A DNA stretch of 64,000 bases from Mesorhizobium sp. B2-4-3. GTDB lineage: Bacteria > Pseudomonadota > Alphaproteobacteria > Rhizobiales > Rhizobiaceae. The notes under the pieces were generated by a model, which was given only the letters and a program-made list of their open reading frames with translations, had not been told where the DNA came from and ran no database searches. The stretch spans positions 43,811 to 107,810 of the forward strand of contig NZ_VFVL01000020.1 in NCBI RefSeq assembly GCF_006442815.1. The letters are read 5' to 3'. The position numbers and the translations under genes were made by a program. Shown one piece after another: positions 31,095 to 40,158 of the stretch; within the stretch, counting starts at the first letter, position 1; every line of letters starts with the position of its first letter.

Positions 31095-32651
31095 TTGTCC
31101 TCAGACACCACGATCGCTCAAGAAGCGTTGACATTCTCAGACCTCGGCCTGTCGCCGAAGGTGCTCTCCGCAGTCACCGATGCCGGCTACACCAAGCCGA
31201 CGCCGATCCAGGCCGGCGCCATCCCGCATGCGCTGCTCGGCAAGGACGTGCTGGGTATCGCCCAGACCGGCACCGGCAAGACCGCTTCCTTCGTGCTGCC
31301 GATGCTGACGCGCCTGGAAAAGGGCCGGGCGCGAGCCCGCATGCCGCGCACGCTGATCCTCGAACCGACCCGTGAGCTGGCCGCGCAGGTCGAGGAAAAC
31401 TTCATCAAATACGGCAAGAACCATAAGCTCAACATCGCGCTTCTGATCGGCGGCGTCTCATTCGACGAGCAGGACAAGAAGCTCGAGCGCGGCGCCGACG
31501 TGCTGATAGCCACGCCCGGCCGCCTGCTCGACCACCGCGAGCGCGGCAAGCTCCTTCTCAACGGCGTCGAGATTCTCGTCATCGACGAGGCCGACCGGAT
31601 GCTCGACATGGGCTTCATTCCCGACATCGAGCGCATCTGCGAGATGATCCCGTTCACGCGCCAGACGCTGTTCTTCTCGGCGACGATGCCGCCAGAGATC
31701 ACCAAGCTCACCGAAAAATTCCTGCACGCGCCGGTCCGCGTCGAGGTTTCCAAGGCCGCATCCGCTGCAACCAACATCATCCAGCGGCTGGTCAAGTCGG
31801 GCTCAAAACCCTGGGACAAGCGCGAGACGCTGCGCAATCTCATGAAGGCCGAAGACGCCGAGCTGAAGAATGCCATTATCTTCTGCAACCGCAAGATCGA
31901 GGTGTCGGAGCTGTTCCGCTCGCTGCTGAAGCATGATTTCGACGCCGGGGCGTTGCATGGCGACATGGACCAGCGGGCGCGCATGCAGATGCTGGCCAAT
32001 TTCCGCGACGGCAAGCTGCGCTATCTCGTCGCTTCCGATGTCGCCGCGCGAGGCCTCGACATTCCCGATGTCAGCCATGTCTTCAATTACGACGTGCCGA
32101 TCCATGCCGAGGACTATGTCCATCGTATCGGCCGCACCGGCCGAGCCGGGCGCTCGGGCAAGTCGTTCACCATCGCGACCAAGTCCGACACCAAATATAT
32201 CGACGCCATCGAGCGCCTGATCGGCACCAAGATCGAGTGGCATGACGGCGATCTGTCGACCGTCGTCGCCAGCGAAGCCGAGGACGAGGCGCCGCGCCGT
32301 GGCCGCGGCGCGCCGCGGCGTGCCGGCCGCAAGGACGAGGACCGCAAGGACGATCGCAAGGACCGCGGCGAGCGCAAGAAGGACCGTCACGCCAAGCGCG
32401 ACGAGACGCCCGATACGGCACGCGAGGAACAGCCTGTCGCCGAAGTGGCCGATATCGCCGAACGCCGCGCCCGCAAGGACGCGATCCGTTCCGAGAACGA
32501 GCGCAAGGGCCCGGGCAACCGTCACGAGCAGCGCGGCGACGCCCGTCCGCAGCGCGACCGCCCCGGCCGCCACCGTCAGGAAGAAGACGACGCAACCGTC
32601 GGCTTCGGTGACGACGTGCCGGCCTTCATGCGGATCGTCGCGAAGGTCTGA
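31095..32651 (+). CDS. DEAD-box ATP-dependent RNA helicase (RhlE-like)
   Basis: A 518-residue helicase from the chosen TTG; the frame is open to 31002, but that lies within the apparent promoter. Q-motif FSDLGLSPKVLSAV, motif I AQTGTGKTASF, Ia PTRELA, Ib TPGRLLD, II DEADRMLD, III SATMP, VI HRIGRTGRAG. After the core (about residue 385) comes a long Arg/Lys/Asp/Glu-rich tail (DRKDDRKDRGERKKDRHAKR) as in RhlE relatives, probably RNA-binding and degradosome-linked. Roles in cold growth, ribosome assembly or mRNA decay are typical. The start codon is uncertain since no clear ribosome-binding site is seen. Confidence 0.93.
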   Translation: MSSDTTIAQEALTFSDLGLSPKVLSAVTDAGYTKPTPIQAGAIPHALLGKDVLGIAQTGTGKTASFVLPMLTRLEKGRARARMPRTLILEPTRELAAQVEENFIKYGKNHKLNIALLIGGVSFDEQDKKLERGADVLIATPGRLLDHRERGKLLLNGVEILVIDEADRMLDMGFIPDIERICEMIPFTRQTLFFSATMPPEITKLTEKFLHAPVRVEVSKAASAATNIIQRLVKSGSKPWDKRETLRNLMKAEDAELKNAIIFCNRKIEVSELFRSLLKHDFDAGALHGDMDQRARMQMLANFRDGKLRYLVASDVAARGLDIPDVSHVFNYDVPIHAEDYVHRIGRTGRAGRSGKSFTIATKSDTKYIDAIERLIGTKIEWHDGDLSTVVASEAEDEAPRRGRGAPRRAGRKDEDRKDDRKDRGERKKDRHAKRDETPDTAREEQPVAEVADIAERRARKDAIRSENERKGPGNRHEQRGDARPQRDRPGRHRQEEDDATVGFGDDVPAFMRIVAKV

Positions 32652-32681
32652 AGTCGATGCCAGCATAGCCTGGAATGAAAG

Positions 32682-32708
32682 CGGCCCCGTAAACGGGGCC
32701 GTTTCTTT
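32682..32708 (+). terminator. Rho-independent terminator of the helicase gene
   Basis: CGGCCCCGT-AA-ACGGGGCCG followed by TTTCTTTTC, 30 nt after the stop codon. Confidence 0.9.
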
Positions 32709-32719
32709 TCTGCTTCGCC

Positions 32720-32763
32720 CTAAAGCGCGTCGCGATCTTTCAGATTCGCTCCATGCGCTTTAG
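32720..32763. repeat. palindromic repeat, CTAAAGCGC type
   Basis: Ends CTAAAGCGC/GCGCTTTAG are perfect complements around GTCGCGATCTTTCAGATTCG. It abuts copy b of the other repeat family 11 nt on, forming a mosaic element. Confidence 0.8.
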
Positions 32764-32774
32764 TTATTGATTCT

Positions 32775-32823
32775 ATGCATGTCTTTGTCCCGAAACCGGT
32801 TCCCACTTTCGGGAGACATGCAT
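32775..32823. repeat. palindromic intergenic repeat, copy b (ATGCATGTC type)
   Basis: Outer arms ATGCATGTCT/AGACATGCAT, inner CCCGAAA...TTTCGGG and core ACCGGTTCCCAC. Same family as copy a with different outer arms. Confidence 0.85.
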
Positions 32824-32848
32824 TAGGCAATCCAGCCAAAGGCGATGC

Positions 32849-33451
32849 CTACATCGGTCCCGGCATCATCTTGGTCGGCTTCTCCAGCATGGGGAAATCG
32901 GCCTTGCTGCATTTCACGTTCGGGTTCGTTGGGGTGAACATGCCGTTCGGATTGTCCCTGAACAGCCATGCATGCAGGTCGTAGTGGACGAACTCCCTCG
33001 GAATGAGCGGATAGTGCCCTTCCATCGGCCCCATGAATTTTTGGCCCAACAATGTCGGTGCCGCCTTGGTGTCCGGTGTCAGCGGCACCAGCCATTCCAC
33101 GCCGACCAGCTTCAAGCCCTTCTTCGTCGGCTCGTAGATCAGGACATTGGGCTTCATCGGATCGAGCGGCTTGCCGATACTCGGGACGTTGACGAAATGG
33201 ATGCCCATGGCGCCCTTCGGATAGTACATCGCGCCGTCTATCTTCTCGCCGCTATAGTGGACGCAGCCGACGGTCGACAAATAGAGGTCGCGGACAGCGG
33301 CCGTGTAATCTTCATACTTGGCCAGCGATTTCTTCAAGGCTTCGATGTCGGCCTTGTTGGCGTCTTCGGCCCGGGCGACCCCGAACGATGTGCCGATAAG
33401 ACACGCCAAAGCGAGAACGCCGCAGCGCCCCAAGCGAGCTGTTCTTGTCAT
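32849..33451 (-). CDS. exported protein of unknown function
   Basis: A 200-residue protein with a signal peptide (RLGRCGVLALACLIGTSFGV, cleavage after ARA). The mature part has a short helical region (DIEALKKSLAKYEDYTAAVR) and then TVGCVHYSGEKIDGAMYYPK, GVEWLVPLTPD, FVHYDLHAWLFRDNPNGMF and a Pro/Met-rich end. Conserved-looking His and Trp residues (HYDLHAWLF) suggest an uncharacterised periplasmic family seen in rhizobia. A GGGAGGA site precedes the ATG. Confidence 0.75.
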   Translation of the reverse strand: MTRTARLGRCGVLALACLIGTSFGVARAEDANKADIEALKKSLAKYEDYTAAVRDLYLSTVGCVHYSGEKIDGAMYYPKGAMGIHFVNVPSIGKPLDPMKPNVLIYEPTKKGLKLVGVEWLVPLTPDTKAAPTLLGQKFMGPMEGHYPLIPREFVHYDLHAWLFRDNPNGMFTPTNPNVKCSKADFPMLEKPTKMMPGPM

Positions 33452-33644
33452 TCATTCCTCCCAGATTCCCTTGATCTGGCCGTGCAAGACCGGGGCGGTA
33501 GATGTTGATTGCGCGGCCAATTGACCGCCCCATCCCCTCTGGAACAGCAGGATGGTAGTCCTTTCCTCGGCTCTGGAAAAGTATCAATTAGAAAAAGCTA
33601 ATGTCCTAAGACCTTCGACCCCATCTTTGGACCCTTTCAAACAA

Positions 33645-33668
33645 AAACGGCCCCGAACGGGGCCGTTT
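33645..33668 (-). terminator. Rho-independent terminator of the OmpA-like gene
   Basis: AAACGGCCCC/GGGGCCGTTT, 4-nt loop; on the minus strand it is followed by TTGTTTG. About 38 nt after the stop at 33706. Confidence 0.88.
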
Positions 33669-33705
33669 GCCTTGATGGAGTTGCGCCTCCACGCGCCGTT
33701 TTCTC

Positions 33706-34356
33706 TCAGGTGAGCGGCGACAGCTGGATTTCGACGCGCCGGTTCTGCTCGCGGCCGGCGGCGGTCGCATTGGATGCGATCGGGCGGGTCTTGCCGAAGC
33801 CGGTGACGGCGAAGCGGCGCTGATCGACGCCCTGGCCGGACAGGTAATTTGCGACGGCAAGCGCGCGACGCTGCGACAGATCGAAATTGTGCTGGTCGCC
33901 GCCGGTCGAATCGGTGTGGCCGAAAACGTCCACCGTGGTCTGGCGGAACTTCTTCAGCACCAGCGCTACCGAATTCAGCACCGGATAGAAGCCCGGCTTC
34001 ACCGCGTCCTGGTCGACATTGAAGGTGATGTCGGACGGCATGTTGAGGATGATCTGGTCGCCGCTGCGGGTGACGCTGACGCCGGTGCCCTGCAGCTGAC
34101 GGCGAAGCTCCGCCTCGTTCTGGTCCATCGTCGCGCCGATCGCGCCGCCTGCGAGCGCGCCGATGCCTGCACCGATCAGGGCGTTGCGGCGGTCATTGCC
34201 GCCGGCCAGCAGACCGAGGCTGGCGCCTGCCAGCGCGCCGAGGCCGGCGCCGGCTGCCGTATTGGAGATCTTCTGATCGCCGGTATACGGATCGGTGGTG
34301 GTGCAGGCGCTCACCAATAGAGCCGTCGCAACGGCGACGAGCACAGTCTTCTTCAT
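33706..34356 (-). CDS. OmpA-family outer-membrane lipoprotein (YiaD-like)
   Basis: A 216-residue lipoprotein. Signal and lipobox ATALLVSAC (Cys18) are followed by TTTDPYTGDQKISNTAAGAG. A glycine-zipper segment (about residues 38-75: GALAGASLGLLAGGNDRRNA, IGAGIGALAGGAIGA) precedes the C-terminal OmpA peptidoglycan-binding domain (about 100-214) with FGHTDSTGGDQHNFDLSQRR and GREQNRRVEIQLSP. It likely tethers the outer membrane to peptidoglycan. A strong terminator follows. Confidence 0.93.
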   Translation of the reverse strand: MKKTVLVAVATALLVSACTTTDPYTGDQKISNTAAGAGLGALAGASLGLLAGGNDRRNALIGAGIGALAGGAIGATMDQNEAELRRQLQGTGVSVTRSGDQIILNMPSDITFNVDQDAVKPGFYPVLNSVALVLKKFRQTTVDVFGHTDSTGGDQHNFDLSQRRALAVANYLSGQGVDQRRFAVTGFGKTRPIASNATAAGREQNRRVEIQLSPLT

Positions 34357-34493
34357 GAGATTGGTCCCTCTCCAATTCGCGGCCTTTGCGACCGCGCCAA
34401 ATCAGCCCTTCCGCAGCCTTGTAGCATGAAATGCGGCGAAAAACGGAACGGGGATACGGCCGGCAAAGTCTGGCGGTCGTTCCCGCTTCGCGT

Positions 34494-34862
34494 CTACCAC
34501 AAATTCTTGCCGTCGATGACCACCACCTCGACCTTATCCAGGTCGAAATCGTCGAACAGGCGCGAATTGACGCTGATCTTCGGGTTGTCGAAGTCCGGCT
34601 TTCCGGTCGACCAATCAGGCGTTTCGGTGAAGGTGCCGCAGCCGCAGGTGGCGCAGAACCCGTGCTTTACGGTCTTCGAGCCCCAGCGATAGAAGGAGAC
34701 GTTCTCCGACGGGCTCGTGAGCTTGAATTGCGACGGCACATAATACGCCCATAGCGACCCGCGCTTCGAGCAGAACGAGCATGTGCATTGCGTCACCGTC
34801 CGCGGCGCCTCGGCAACCTCGAAGGTTGTCGCCTTGCAATGGCAGCTTCCCTTGATGGTCAT
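34494..34862 (-). CDS. GFA-family (glutathione-dependent formaldehyde-activating-like) protein
   Basis: A 122-residue Zn-binding protein of the GFA/CENP-V fold. Cys ligands: GSCHCKATTFEV, CTCSFCSKRG and HGFCATCGCGTF. The founding member speeds S-hydroxymethylglutathione formation, but most relatives are uncharacterised. A second, more distant GFA gene lies at 35724-36128, with an unrelated exported protein between them. Confidence 0.9.
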   Translation of the reverse strand: MTIKGSCHCKATTFEVAEAPRTVTQCTCSFCSKRGSLWAYYVPSQFKLTSPSENVSFYRWGSKTVKHGFCATCGCGTFTETPDWSTGKPDFDNPKISVNSRLFDDFDLDKVEVVVIDGKNLW

Positions 34863-34902
34863 GGACTCACCTCTCCCTTGTCCGCCACGCGCTTTCTTTC
34901 AC

Positions 34903-34931
34903 GCAATTCCGAACGGAAAACCTGGAATTGC
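34903..34931. repeat. palindromic intergenic repeat, copy c (GCAATTCC type, short)
   Basis: Arms GCAATTCC/GGAATTGC around GAACGGAAAACCT. It looks like copy g (59776) with part of the core deleted. Confidence 0.7.
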
Positions 34932-35048
34932 TCCGTGGCAAGGCAACATAAAGAAGCCGTCCTGACAACTGTCTGTCAGCAGGGTATGCAGCATTCTGCT
35001 GCCGTGGATCGAGGCCCGCGTCTTGCCTTCCGCGGCAGGTCCAAAGCC

Positions 35049-35426
35049 CTAGTAAGAGGGTGGCGGCACGAACAGGCAGATGGTCTTGCCGGCGTCGAGC
35101 CCGGCCTGATGCGCGCACCAGTGGTACTCGCCGTCGGGCGAATTCTTGACCCGCTTGTCGGCGTAAGCCACCACCTCGCCCGTGCCTTTTATGACATAGC
35201 CCTCGGGCCGCTCGCTGATCGACGACTGCGGCACCTCCTTGCAATCGAAGTTGGCACAACAGGCAAAGGGGTATTTCCAGCCTTGCGGCATGGCCGCCGT
35301 GGGCTGGGCGTCGTGCGCGATGGCCGGCGGCGCCAGCACCGAGATGGCTCCAACAGCGAACAGGGAAAACAAAAGTCGGCCAGCCGGTCGAACGGCTTGG
35401 GCCGATCTTGATATGGCAGCAGACAT
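35049..35426 (-). CDS. small exported cysteine-containing protein
   Basis: A 125-residue protein. Signal peptide about residues 1-37 (LLFSLFAVGAISVLAPPAIA), then HDAQPTAAMPQGWKYPFACC, ANFDCKEVPQ, EYHWCAHQAGLDAGKTICLF and PPPSY at the end. Five Cys in the mature part suggest disulphides in the periplasm. The start at MSAAISRSAQ is preferred because AAAGGAACG precedes it; an upstream ATG at 35450 is possible. Family of unknown function. Confidence 0.75.
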   Translation of the reverse strand: MSAAISRSAQAVRPAGRLLFSLFAVGAISVLAPPAIAHDAQPTAAMPQGWKYPFACCANFDCKEVPQSSISERPEGYVIKGTGEVVAYADKRVKNSPDGEYHWCAHQAGLDAGKTICLFVPPPSY

Positions 35427-35723
35427 CGAAACGTTCCTTTCGAGCATCAAGCGTTTTCGCTTGCCCGTTCCCGGAACGTATCTTCCCAGTGGCCGGATCG
35501 TCGGTCGCAGATATGCCGCACCCGGCCATAAATGCTTTTATCCCACAGCCCGAATGCTGAGCTGATTCCATAGCCAGCGCAAGAAGTGGGCGCGCCGTGG
35601 CGGCGCGCCGGGCTTCAAGCCTCGGCGACGGAAAGATGCGCAGACTTGGCTGGTAAGAACCAGACGACCGACCTGCGCCCAGGGTGCCTAAGAACGAAGT
35701 TCCGCTGACGGAGGTTCCGGCCT
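35427..35723. other. intergenic region
   Basis: 297 nt between two minus-strand genes. It contains an imperfect GC-rich inverted repeat near 35585-35615 (GGGCGCGCC / GGCGCGCC). No gene or other feature was recognised. Confidence 0.45.
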
Positions 35724-36128
35724 TCAGCCGTCGACATGTTCACGATATTGCGGCAGATCGTCTGTAATCGTGAACCACGGCGCCTTTGAACCGACTAAGA
35801 TATGTGCGCTCGGGCGAATGCCTGGATCGTCCATCAACGTCCCCATGGCGACATGGACGTAGGCGCCATCACGCACCAATGAATAGACGAGCGAGCCACA
35901 TCGGCCGCAATGCGCGTCGTGGCCGCTCACGTCGCCGAAGATCAGTAGTTCGTCCTCGCTCGTGACGAGACGGAACTTTTCGCGCTCGATTCCGGCGAAG
36001 GGTTTGAACGCCGACCCCGTGGTGCGCCGGCAGTTCGAGCAATGGCAGTTGGCCGCGTAAGAGAACTCGTCCGCCACCTCGTAGCGGGCGGCGCCGCAAA
36101 AGCATTTTCCGGTAAGTGTGCGCGTCAC
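35724..36128 (-). CDS. GFA-family protein
   Basis: A 134-residue member of the GFA fold. Zn ligands: GKCFCGAARYEVAD, NCHCSNCRRTTGSAF and HCGRCGSLVYS. The downstream HVAMGTLMDDPGIRPSAHIL and SKAPWFTITDDLPQY are typical of the DUF/GFA subgroup without proven activity. It ends 16 nt short of nothing else in its operon; prfB is the next gene, 30 nt upstream on the same strand coordinates. Confidence 0.9.
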   Translation of the reverse strand: MTRTLTGKCFCGAARYEVADEFSYAANCHCSNCRRTTGSAFKPFAGIEREKFRLVTSEDELLIFGDVSGHDAHCGRCGSLVYSLVRDGAYVHVAMGTLMDDPGIRPSAHILVGSKAPWFTITDDLPQYREHVDG

Positions 36129-36158
36129 CGGCTCCTCCGTCGTGTAGCGCCGGGACTC

Positions 36159-37290
36159 CTAATCGAGGTCCGCCACCGCTTCGCCGGCGCCGCCCTCGAT
36201 GCGATGCGAGAGCGAGGCTTCCATGAACTCGTCGAGATCGCCATCGAGCACGCTCGACGGCGAGGTGCTTTCGACGCCGGTGCGCAGATCCTTCACGAGC
36301 TGATAGGGCTGCAGCACGTAGGAGCGGATCTGGTGGCCCCAGCCGATATCGCTCTTCGACGCCTCGGTGGCGTTGGCGACCGCCTCGCGCTTCTTCAGCT
36401 CTTCCTCGTAAAGCCGCGAGCGCAGCATTTCCCAGGCCTTGGCGCGGTTCTTGTGCTGCGAGCGCTCGGCCTGGCAGGCGACCGCGATACCGGTCGCCAA
36501 ATGGGTGATGCGCACCGCCGAGTCGGTGGTGTTGACGTGCTGGCCGCCCGAACCCGAGGAACGATAGGTGTCGATGCGCACATCGGATTCGGAAACGTCG
36601 ATTTCTATCTTGTCGTCGACGACAGGATAGACCCAGATACTGGAGAACGACGTGTGGCGGCGTGCATTGCTGTCATAGGGCGAGATGCGAACCAGGCGGT
36701 GGACGCCGGACTCTGTCTTCAGCCAGCCATAGGCGTTGTGGCCCTTGATCAGCACGGTGGCGGACTTGATGCCCGCCTCTTCTCCGTCATGGATTTCCAG
36801 CACCTCGACCTTGAAGCGGCGGCGCTCAGCCCAGCGCGTGTACATGCGCAGGAGCATCGAGGCCCAGTCCTGGCTCTCGGTGCCGCCGGCGCCGGCATGG
36901 ATTTCGAGATAGCTGTCGTTGGCGTCGGCCTCGCCCGAGAGCAGCGTCTCGACCTGGCGGGCCTTCGCCTCGCCCTGCATCGAACGCAGCGCCGCCTCCG
37001 CTTCCGCGATAATGCCGTCGTCGCCCTCTTCCTCGCCGAGCTCGATCAGGCCGATATTGTCTTCCAGCGCCTGCGTCATCCCCTTGACGGCGGCGATGCC
37101 GTCCTCGAGCTCCTGGCGCTCCCGCATCAGCTTCTGCGCTTCGATCGGATCATTCCAGAGGCTGGAATCCTCGGCGCGCGAATTCAGGTATTCAAGCCGC
37201 TTTACAGCCTGATCCCAGTCAAAGATGCCTCCTCAGCAGGGTTATCGCCTGCCTGATCTCGTCTACAATGTTGAGCGTTTCCGCGCGCAT
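36159..37290 (-). CDS. prfB: peptide chain release factor 2 with programmed +1 frameshift
   Basis: RF2 terminates at UGA and UAA. Zero frame starts at ATG 37290 (MRAETLNIVDEIRQAITLLR) and meets an in-frame TGA at 37221-37219 after 23 codons. The site AGGAGG-CAT-CTT-TGA-C matches the known slip sequence: an internal Shine-Dalgarno 3 nt before CTT, then UGA-C. After slipping one base, translation runs from GAC 37220 to 36159 for a total of about 376 residues, the normal length. The catalytic GSGGQHVNT motif is present. The codon-recognition tripeptide is SPY (RISPYDSNARRHTS) where E. coli has SPF. Annotators often miss the first 23 codons. Confidence 0.97.
37218..37233 (-). promoter_or_regulatory. 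RF2 programmed frameshift site
   Basis: On the minus strand AGGAGG (37233-37228), CAT, then CTT-TGA-C (37224-37218). Low RF2 lets the ribosome pause at the poor UGA-C stop and slip +1, an autoregulatory loop well known in bacteria. Confidence 0.95.
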
Positions 37291-37387
37291 GGCTCTTCGT
37301 TCGGTCCTGTTCTTTTCGGTCTTTTCGGAATAGGCGCGATACATAGGCACGGCATCGCCGCCTGTAAAGCGAAATGGGCCGGCTCAA

Positions 37388-37430
37388 CCGTGACCGAAAA
37401 GTGGAAACCGGTTTTCGGAAAAGGTCACGG
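37388..37430. repeat. palindromic intergenic repeat, copy d (CCGTGACC type, inverted)
   Basis: Arms CCGTGACC/GGTCACGG, inner CCGAAAA...TTTTCGG; the core reads in the opposite direction to copies a and b. It lies between prfB and mrcA. Confidence 0.85.
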
Positions 37431-37471
37431 TCTAGGAATAAGTCGCCGGCCCATTTCGAGAATTCAGGAGG

Positions 37472-39928
37472 TCAGTAGAGGCCGCCGCCGCCGTCCTGGA
37501 TGGCCTGGTTGGCCTGCGGCGACAGCCCCGCGCCGGAACCGTTGGAGCCATCGGCGCCCATGCCGATCACCCAGTAGCTGTCGGCCGGACCGGTGCCGGG
37601 CTTGAACGCCTCGATGATGGTGTTCGGATCGCCTTCGGCGGCACGCATGCCGGTCTTGCGGTTGATTGCGATCAGCTTCATGCCATCGGGAACCTGGAAG
37701 TCGGTGTTCGGCTTGCCGTCGAGCGCAACGCGCATGAAGTCCTTGAATATCGGGGCTGCCAAGCCGCCGCCAGTGGCACCATGGCCAAGGCCGCGCGGCG
37801 TGTCGTAGCCCATATAGAGGCCGACGACGAGGTTCGGGGTGAAGCCGATGAACCAGGCATCCTTCTCGTCATTGGTCGTGCCGGTCTTGCCGGCGATGTG
37901 GCGGCCGAGCTCGCCGATGGTGGCGCCGGTGCCGCGCTGCACCACGCCCTCCATCATCGAGGTGATCTGGTAGGCGGTCATCGGGTCGAGCACCTGCTCG
38001 GAATTGTCGACCAGCTCCGGCTCCGGCTGGTTCTTCCAGTCGGCGGCGTTGCAGCCTTCGCAGCCGCGGTCGTCCTGCTTGAACACCGTCTTGCCGTAGC
38101 GGTCCTGGATGCGGTCGATCAGCGACGGTTTGATCGATTTGCCGCCATTGGCCATGATCGAATAGGCCGACACCATGCGCATGACGGTCGTCTCGCCGGA
38201 GCCCAGCGCCATCGGCAGATAGGGCGCCAGATGATCGTAGACGCCGAAGCGCTCGGCATATTCCACGACCAGTTTCATGCCCATGTCGTTGGCGAGCCGC
38301 ACGGTCATCAGATTGCGCGACTTCTCGATGCCGGAGCGCAAGGTGGCCGGACCGGCGACCGTGCCGTCATAGTTCTTCGGCGTCCAGGTGGTGTTGCCGC
38401 TCTGGATGGTGATCGGGCCGTCCATGATCACCGAGGCCGGCGTATAGCCATTGTCGAGCGCCGCCGAATAGACGATCGGCTTGAACGAGGAACCGGGCTG
38501 GCGCATCGCCTGGGTGGCGCGGTTGAATTCCGACTGCGCGTAGGAGAAGCCGCCGACCATGGCGAGCACGCGGCCGGTGTGCGGATCCATGGCGACGAGG
38601 CCGCCCTCGACCTCCGGCACCTGGCGCAGCATGTAGGTGTTGTCGGAGCCGTCATTCTTCTGCACGAAGACCACATCGCCTGGCTCCAGCACTTCCGCCG
38701 GCGACTTCGCCCTGACGGACTTGCCGTTGACGAAGTGGCGCATGGCGAAGCCCATGTCCTCCTTGCTGACGGTGCCCTGGACACGTTCCTTGACCAGATC
38801 GCCGGAAATCTGCCGCGTCGGCTGGATGCCGATGGTCAGCCCGGTTGCCGAGCTGTCGAGCACGACGGCCAGCGTCCATTCCGGCACGTCCTCGAGGCCC
38901 TTCACATTGCCGAGCGGCACGCCCCAGTCGCCGGAGACGTCGATATGCGTCACCGGACCGCGATAGCCGCGCAGCATGTCGTATTTGAGCAGGCCGTTCT
39001 GCATCGCCTTGCGGGCGATAAGCTGGACCTTCGGATCGAGCGTGGTGCGCACCGACAGGCCGCCTTCGTAAAGCGCGTTCTCGCCGTAGCGCGCGATGAT
39101 CTGGCGGCGGACTTCCTCGGTGAAGTACTCGCCGGCAAACAGGTAGGAACCGTTGCGGCGCGGCGTCACGCCGAGCGGTTCGGCCTTGGCCTTGTCGCCC
39201 TCCTCGCGGGTGACGTAGCCATTCTCGACCATCTGGTCGATGACCCAGTTGCGGCGCTCCAGGGCACGGTCGGCGTGCTTGAAGGGGTGATAGTTGTTCG
39301 GGCCTTTCGGCAACGAGGCGAGATAAGCGGCTTCCGCGACAGTCAGCTCGTTGACGGACTTGTCGAAATAGGTGAGCGCGGCGCCCGCGACGCCATAGGC
39401 GCCAAAGCCGAAGAAGATTTCGTTGAGATAGAGTTCGAGGATGCGGTCCTTCGAATAGGCCTGCTCGATGCGGAAGGCCAGAATCATCTCCTTGATCTTG
39501 CGCTCATAGGTCTGATCGGAAGAGAGCAGGAAGTTCTTCGCCACCTGCTGCGTGATAGTCGAGGCGCCGACCTGCCGCCGGCCGGAACCGAGATTCTGCA
39601 GGTTGACGATGACGGCGCGGCCAAGGCCGGTGATGTCGATGCCGGGATGGTTGTAGAAGTTCTTGTCCTCGGCAGACATGAAAGCGGCCTTGACGCGGTC
39701 CGGGATGGCCTGGATCGGCAGATAGAGACGCCGCTCGCGCGCATATTCAGCCATCAGCGCGCCGTCGGAGGCGTGGATGCGCGTCGTCACCGGCGGTTCG
39801 TATTTGGCCAGAACCTCGTAGTCGGGCAGGTCCTTGGTCAGATGGCTGATGTAGATGGCAAGACCGGCCGCCACCAGCAGCGCCAGCGTCGTGCCGATGC
39901 CAAAGAAATAGCCGATGAGACGAATCAT
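37472..39928 (-). CDS. mrcA: penicillin-binding protein 1A (bifunctional class A)
   Basis: Peptidoglycan synthase, 818 residues. N-terminal membrane anchor (FFGIGTTLALLVAAGLAIYI). The transglycosylase domain (about residues 50-225) has catalytic Glu87 in AEDKNFYNHPG and GASTITQQVAKNFLL. An OB-like linker follows (about 320-420). The transpeptidase domain has SSFK (MRQPGSSFKPIVYSAAL, about residue 480), SRN (IEKSRNLMTVRL) and KTG (GKTGTTNDEKDAWF, about 682). The C-terminus is glycine-rich and ends DGGGGLY. The neighbouring amidase gene shares the theme of wall synthesis. Confidence 0.97.
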   Translation of the reverse strand: MIRLIGYFFGIGTTLALLVAAGLAIYISHLTKDLPDYEVLAKYEPPVTTRIHASDGALMAEYARERRLYLPIQAIPDRVKAAFMSAEDKNFYNHPGIDITGLGRAVIVNLQNLGSGRRQVGASTITQQVAKNFLLSSDQTYERKIKEMILAFRIEQAYSKDRILELYLNEIFFGFGAYGVAGAALTYFDKSVNELTVAEAAYLASLPKGPNNYHPFKHADRALERRNWVIDQMVENGYVTREEGDKAKAEPLGVTPRRNGSYLFAGEYFTEEVRRQIIARYGENALYEGGLSVRTTLDPKVQLIARKAMQNGLLKYDMLRGYRGPVTHIDVSGDWGVPLGNVKGLEDVPEWTLAVVLDSSATGLTIGIQPTRQISGDLVKERVQGTVSKEDMGFAMRHFVNGKSVRAKSPAEVLEPGDVVFVQKNDGSDNTYMLRQVPEVEGGLVAMDPHTGRVLAMVGGFSYAQSEFNRATQAMRQPGSSFKPIVYSAALDNGYTPASVIMDGPITIQSGNTTWTPKNYDGTVAGPATLRSGIEKSRNLMTVRLANDMGMKLVVEYAERFGVYDHLAPYLPMALGSGETTVMRMVSAYSIMANGGKSIKPSLIDRIQDRYGKTVFKQDDRGCEGCNAADWKNQPEPELVDNSEQVLDPMTAYQITSMMEGVVQRGTGATIGELGRHIAGKTGTTNDEKDAWFIGFTPNLVVGLYMGYDTPRGLGHGATGGGLAAPIFKDFMRVALDGKPNTDFQVPDGMKLIAINRKTGMRAAEGDPNTIIEAFKPGTGPADSYWVIGMGADGSNGSGAGLSPQANQAIQDGGGGLY

Positions 39929-40158
39929 GCCCGCTCCAGTCCGAGGTTCGGGAATTTCCTAAACGAAGCCGACAGTCGCGCAAGCTTCCCGGGGCGGTCC
40001 CAATCCGCAATCGAAAAACCCATGTCGCGGCCATGTGGACAAAATACGGCAGCGCGAAATTTGAGGACTCGGTTGCCGAATAATAACGCCGGGTGTTGTC
40101 GTCATGCAACGCTGCTTGTGGTTGCAGACGTCCGGCGGTTGCAGGCAGGTGCGGCGGG

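Noticed and set aside
36042..37256. 404-codon plus-strand frame opposite prfB
   Set aside because: Shadow of prfB and the GFA gene, with no family resemblance.
37228..37290. Treating the in-frame TGA in prfB as a disabling mutation
   Set aside because: The AGGAGG-CAT-CTT-TGA-C context is the known programmed frameshift, so the gene is intact.
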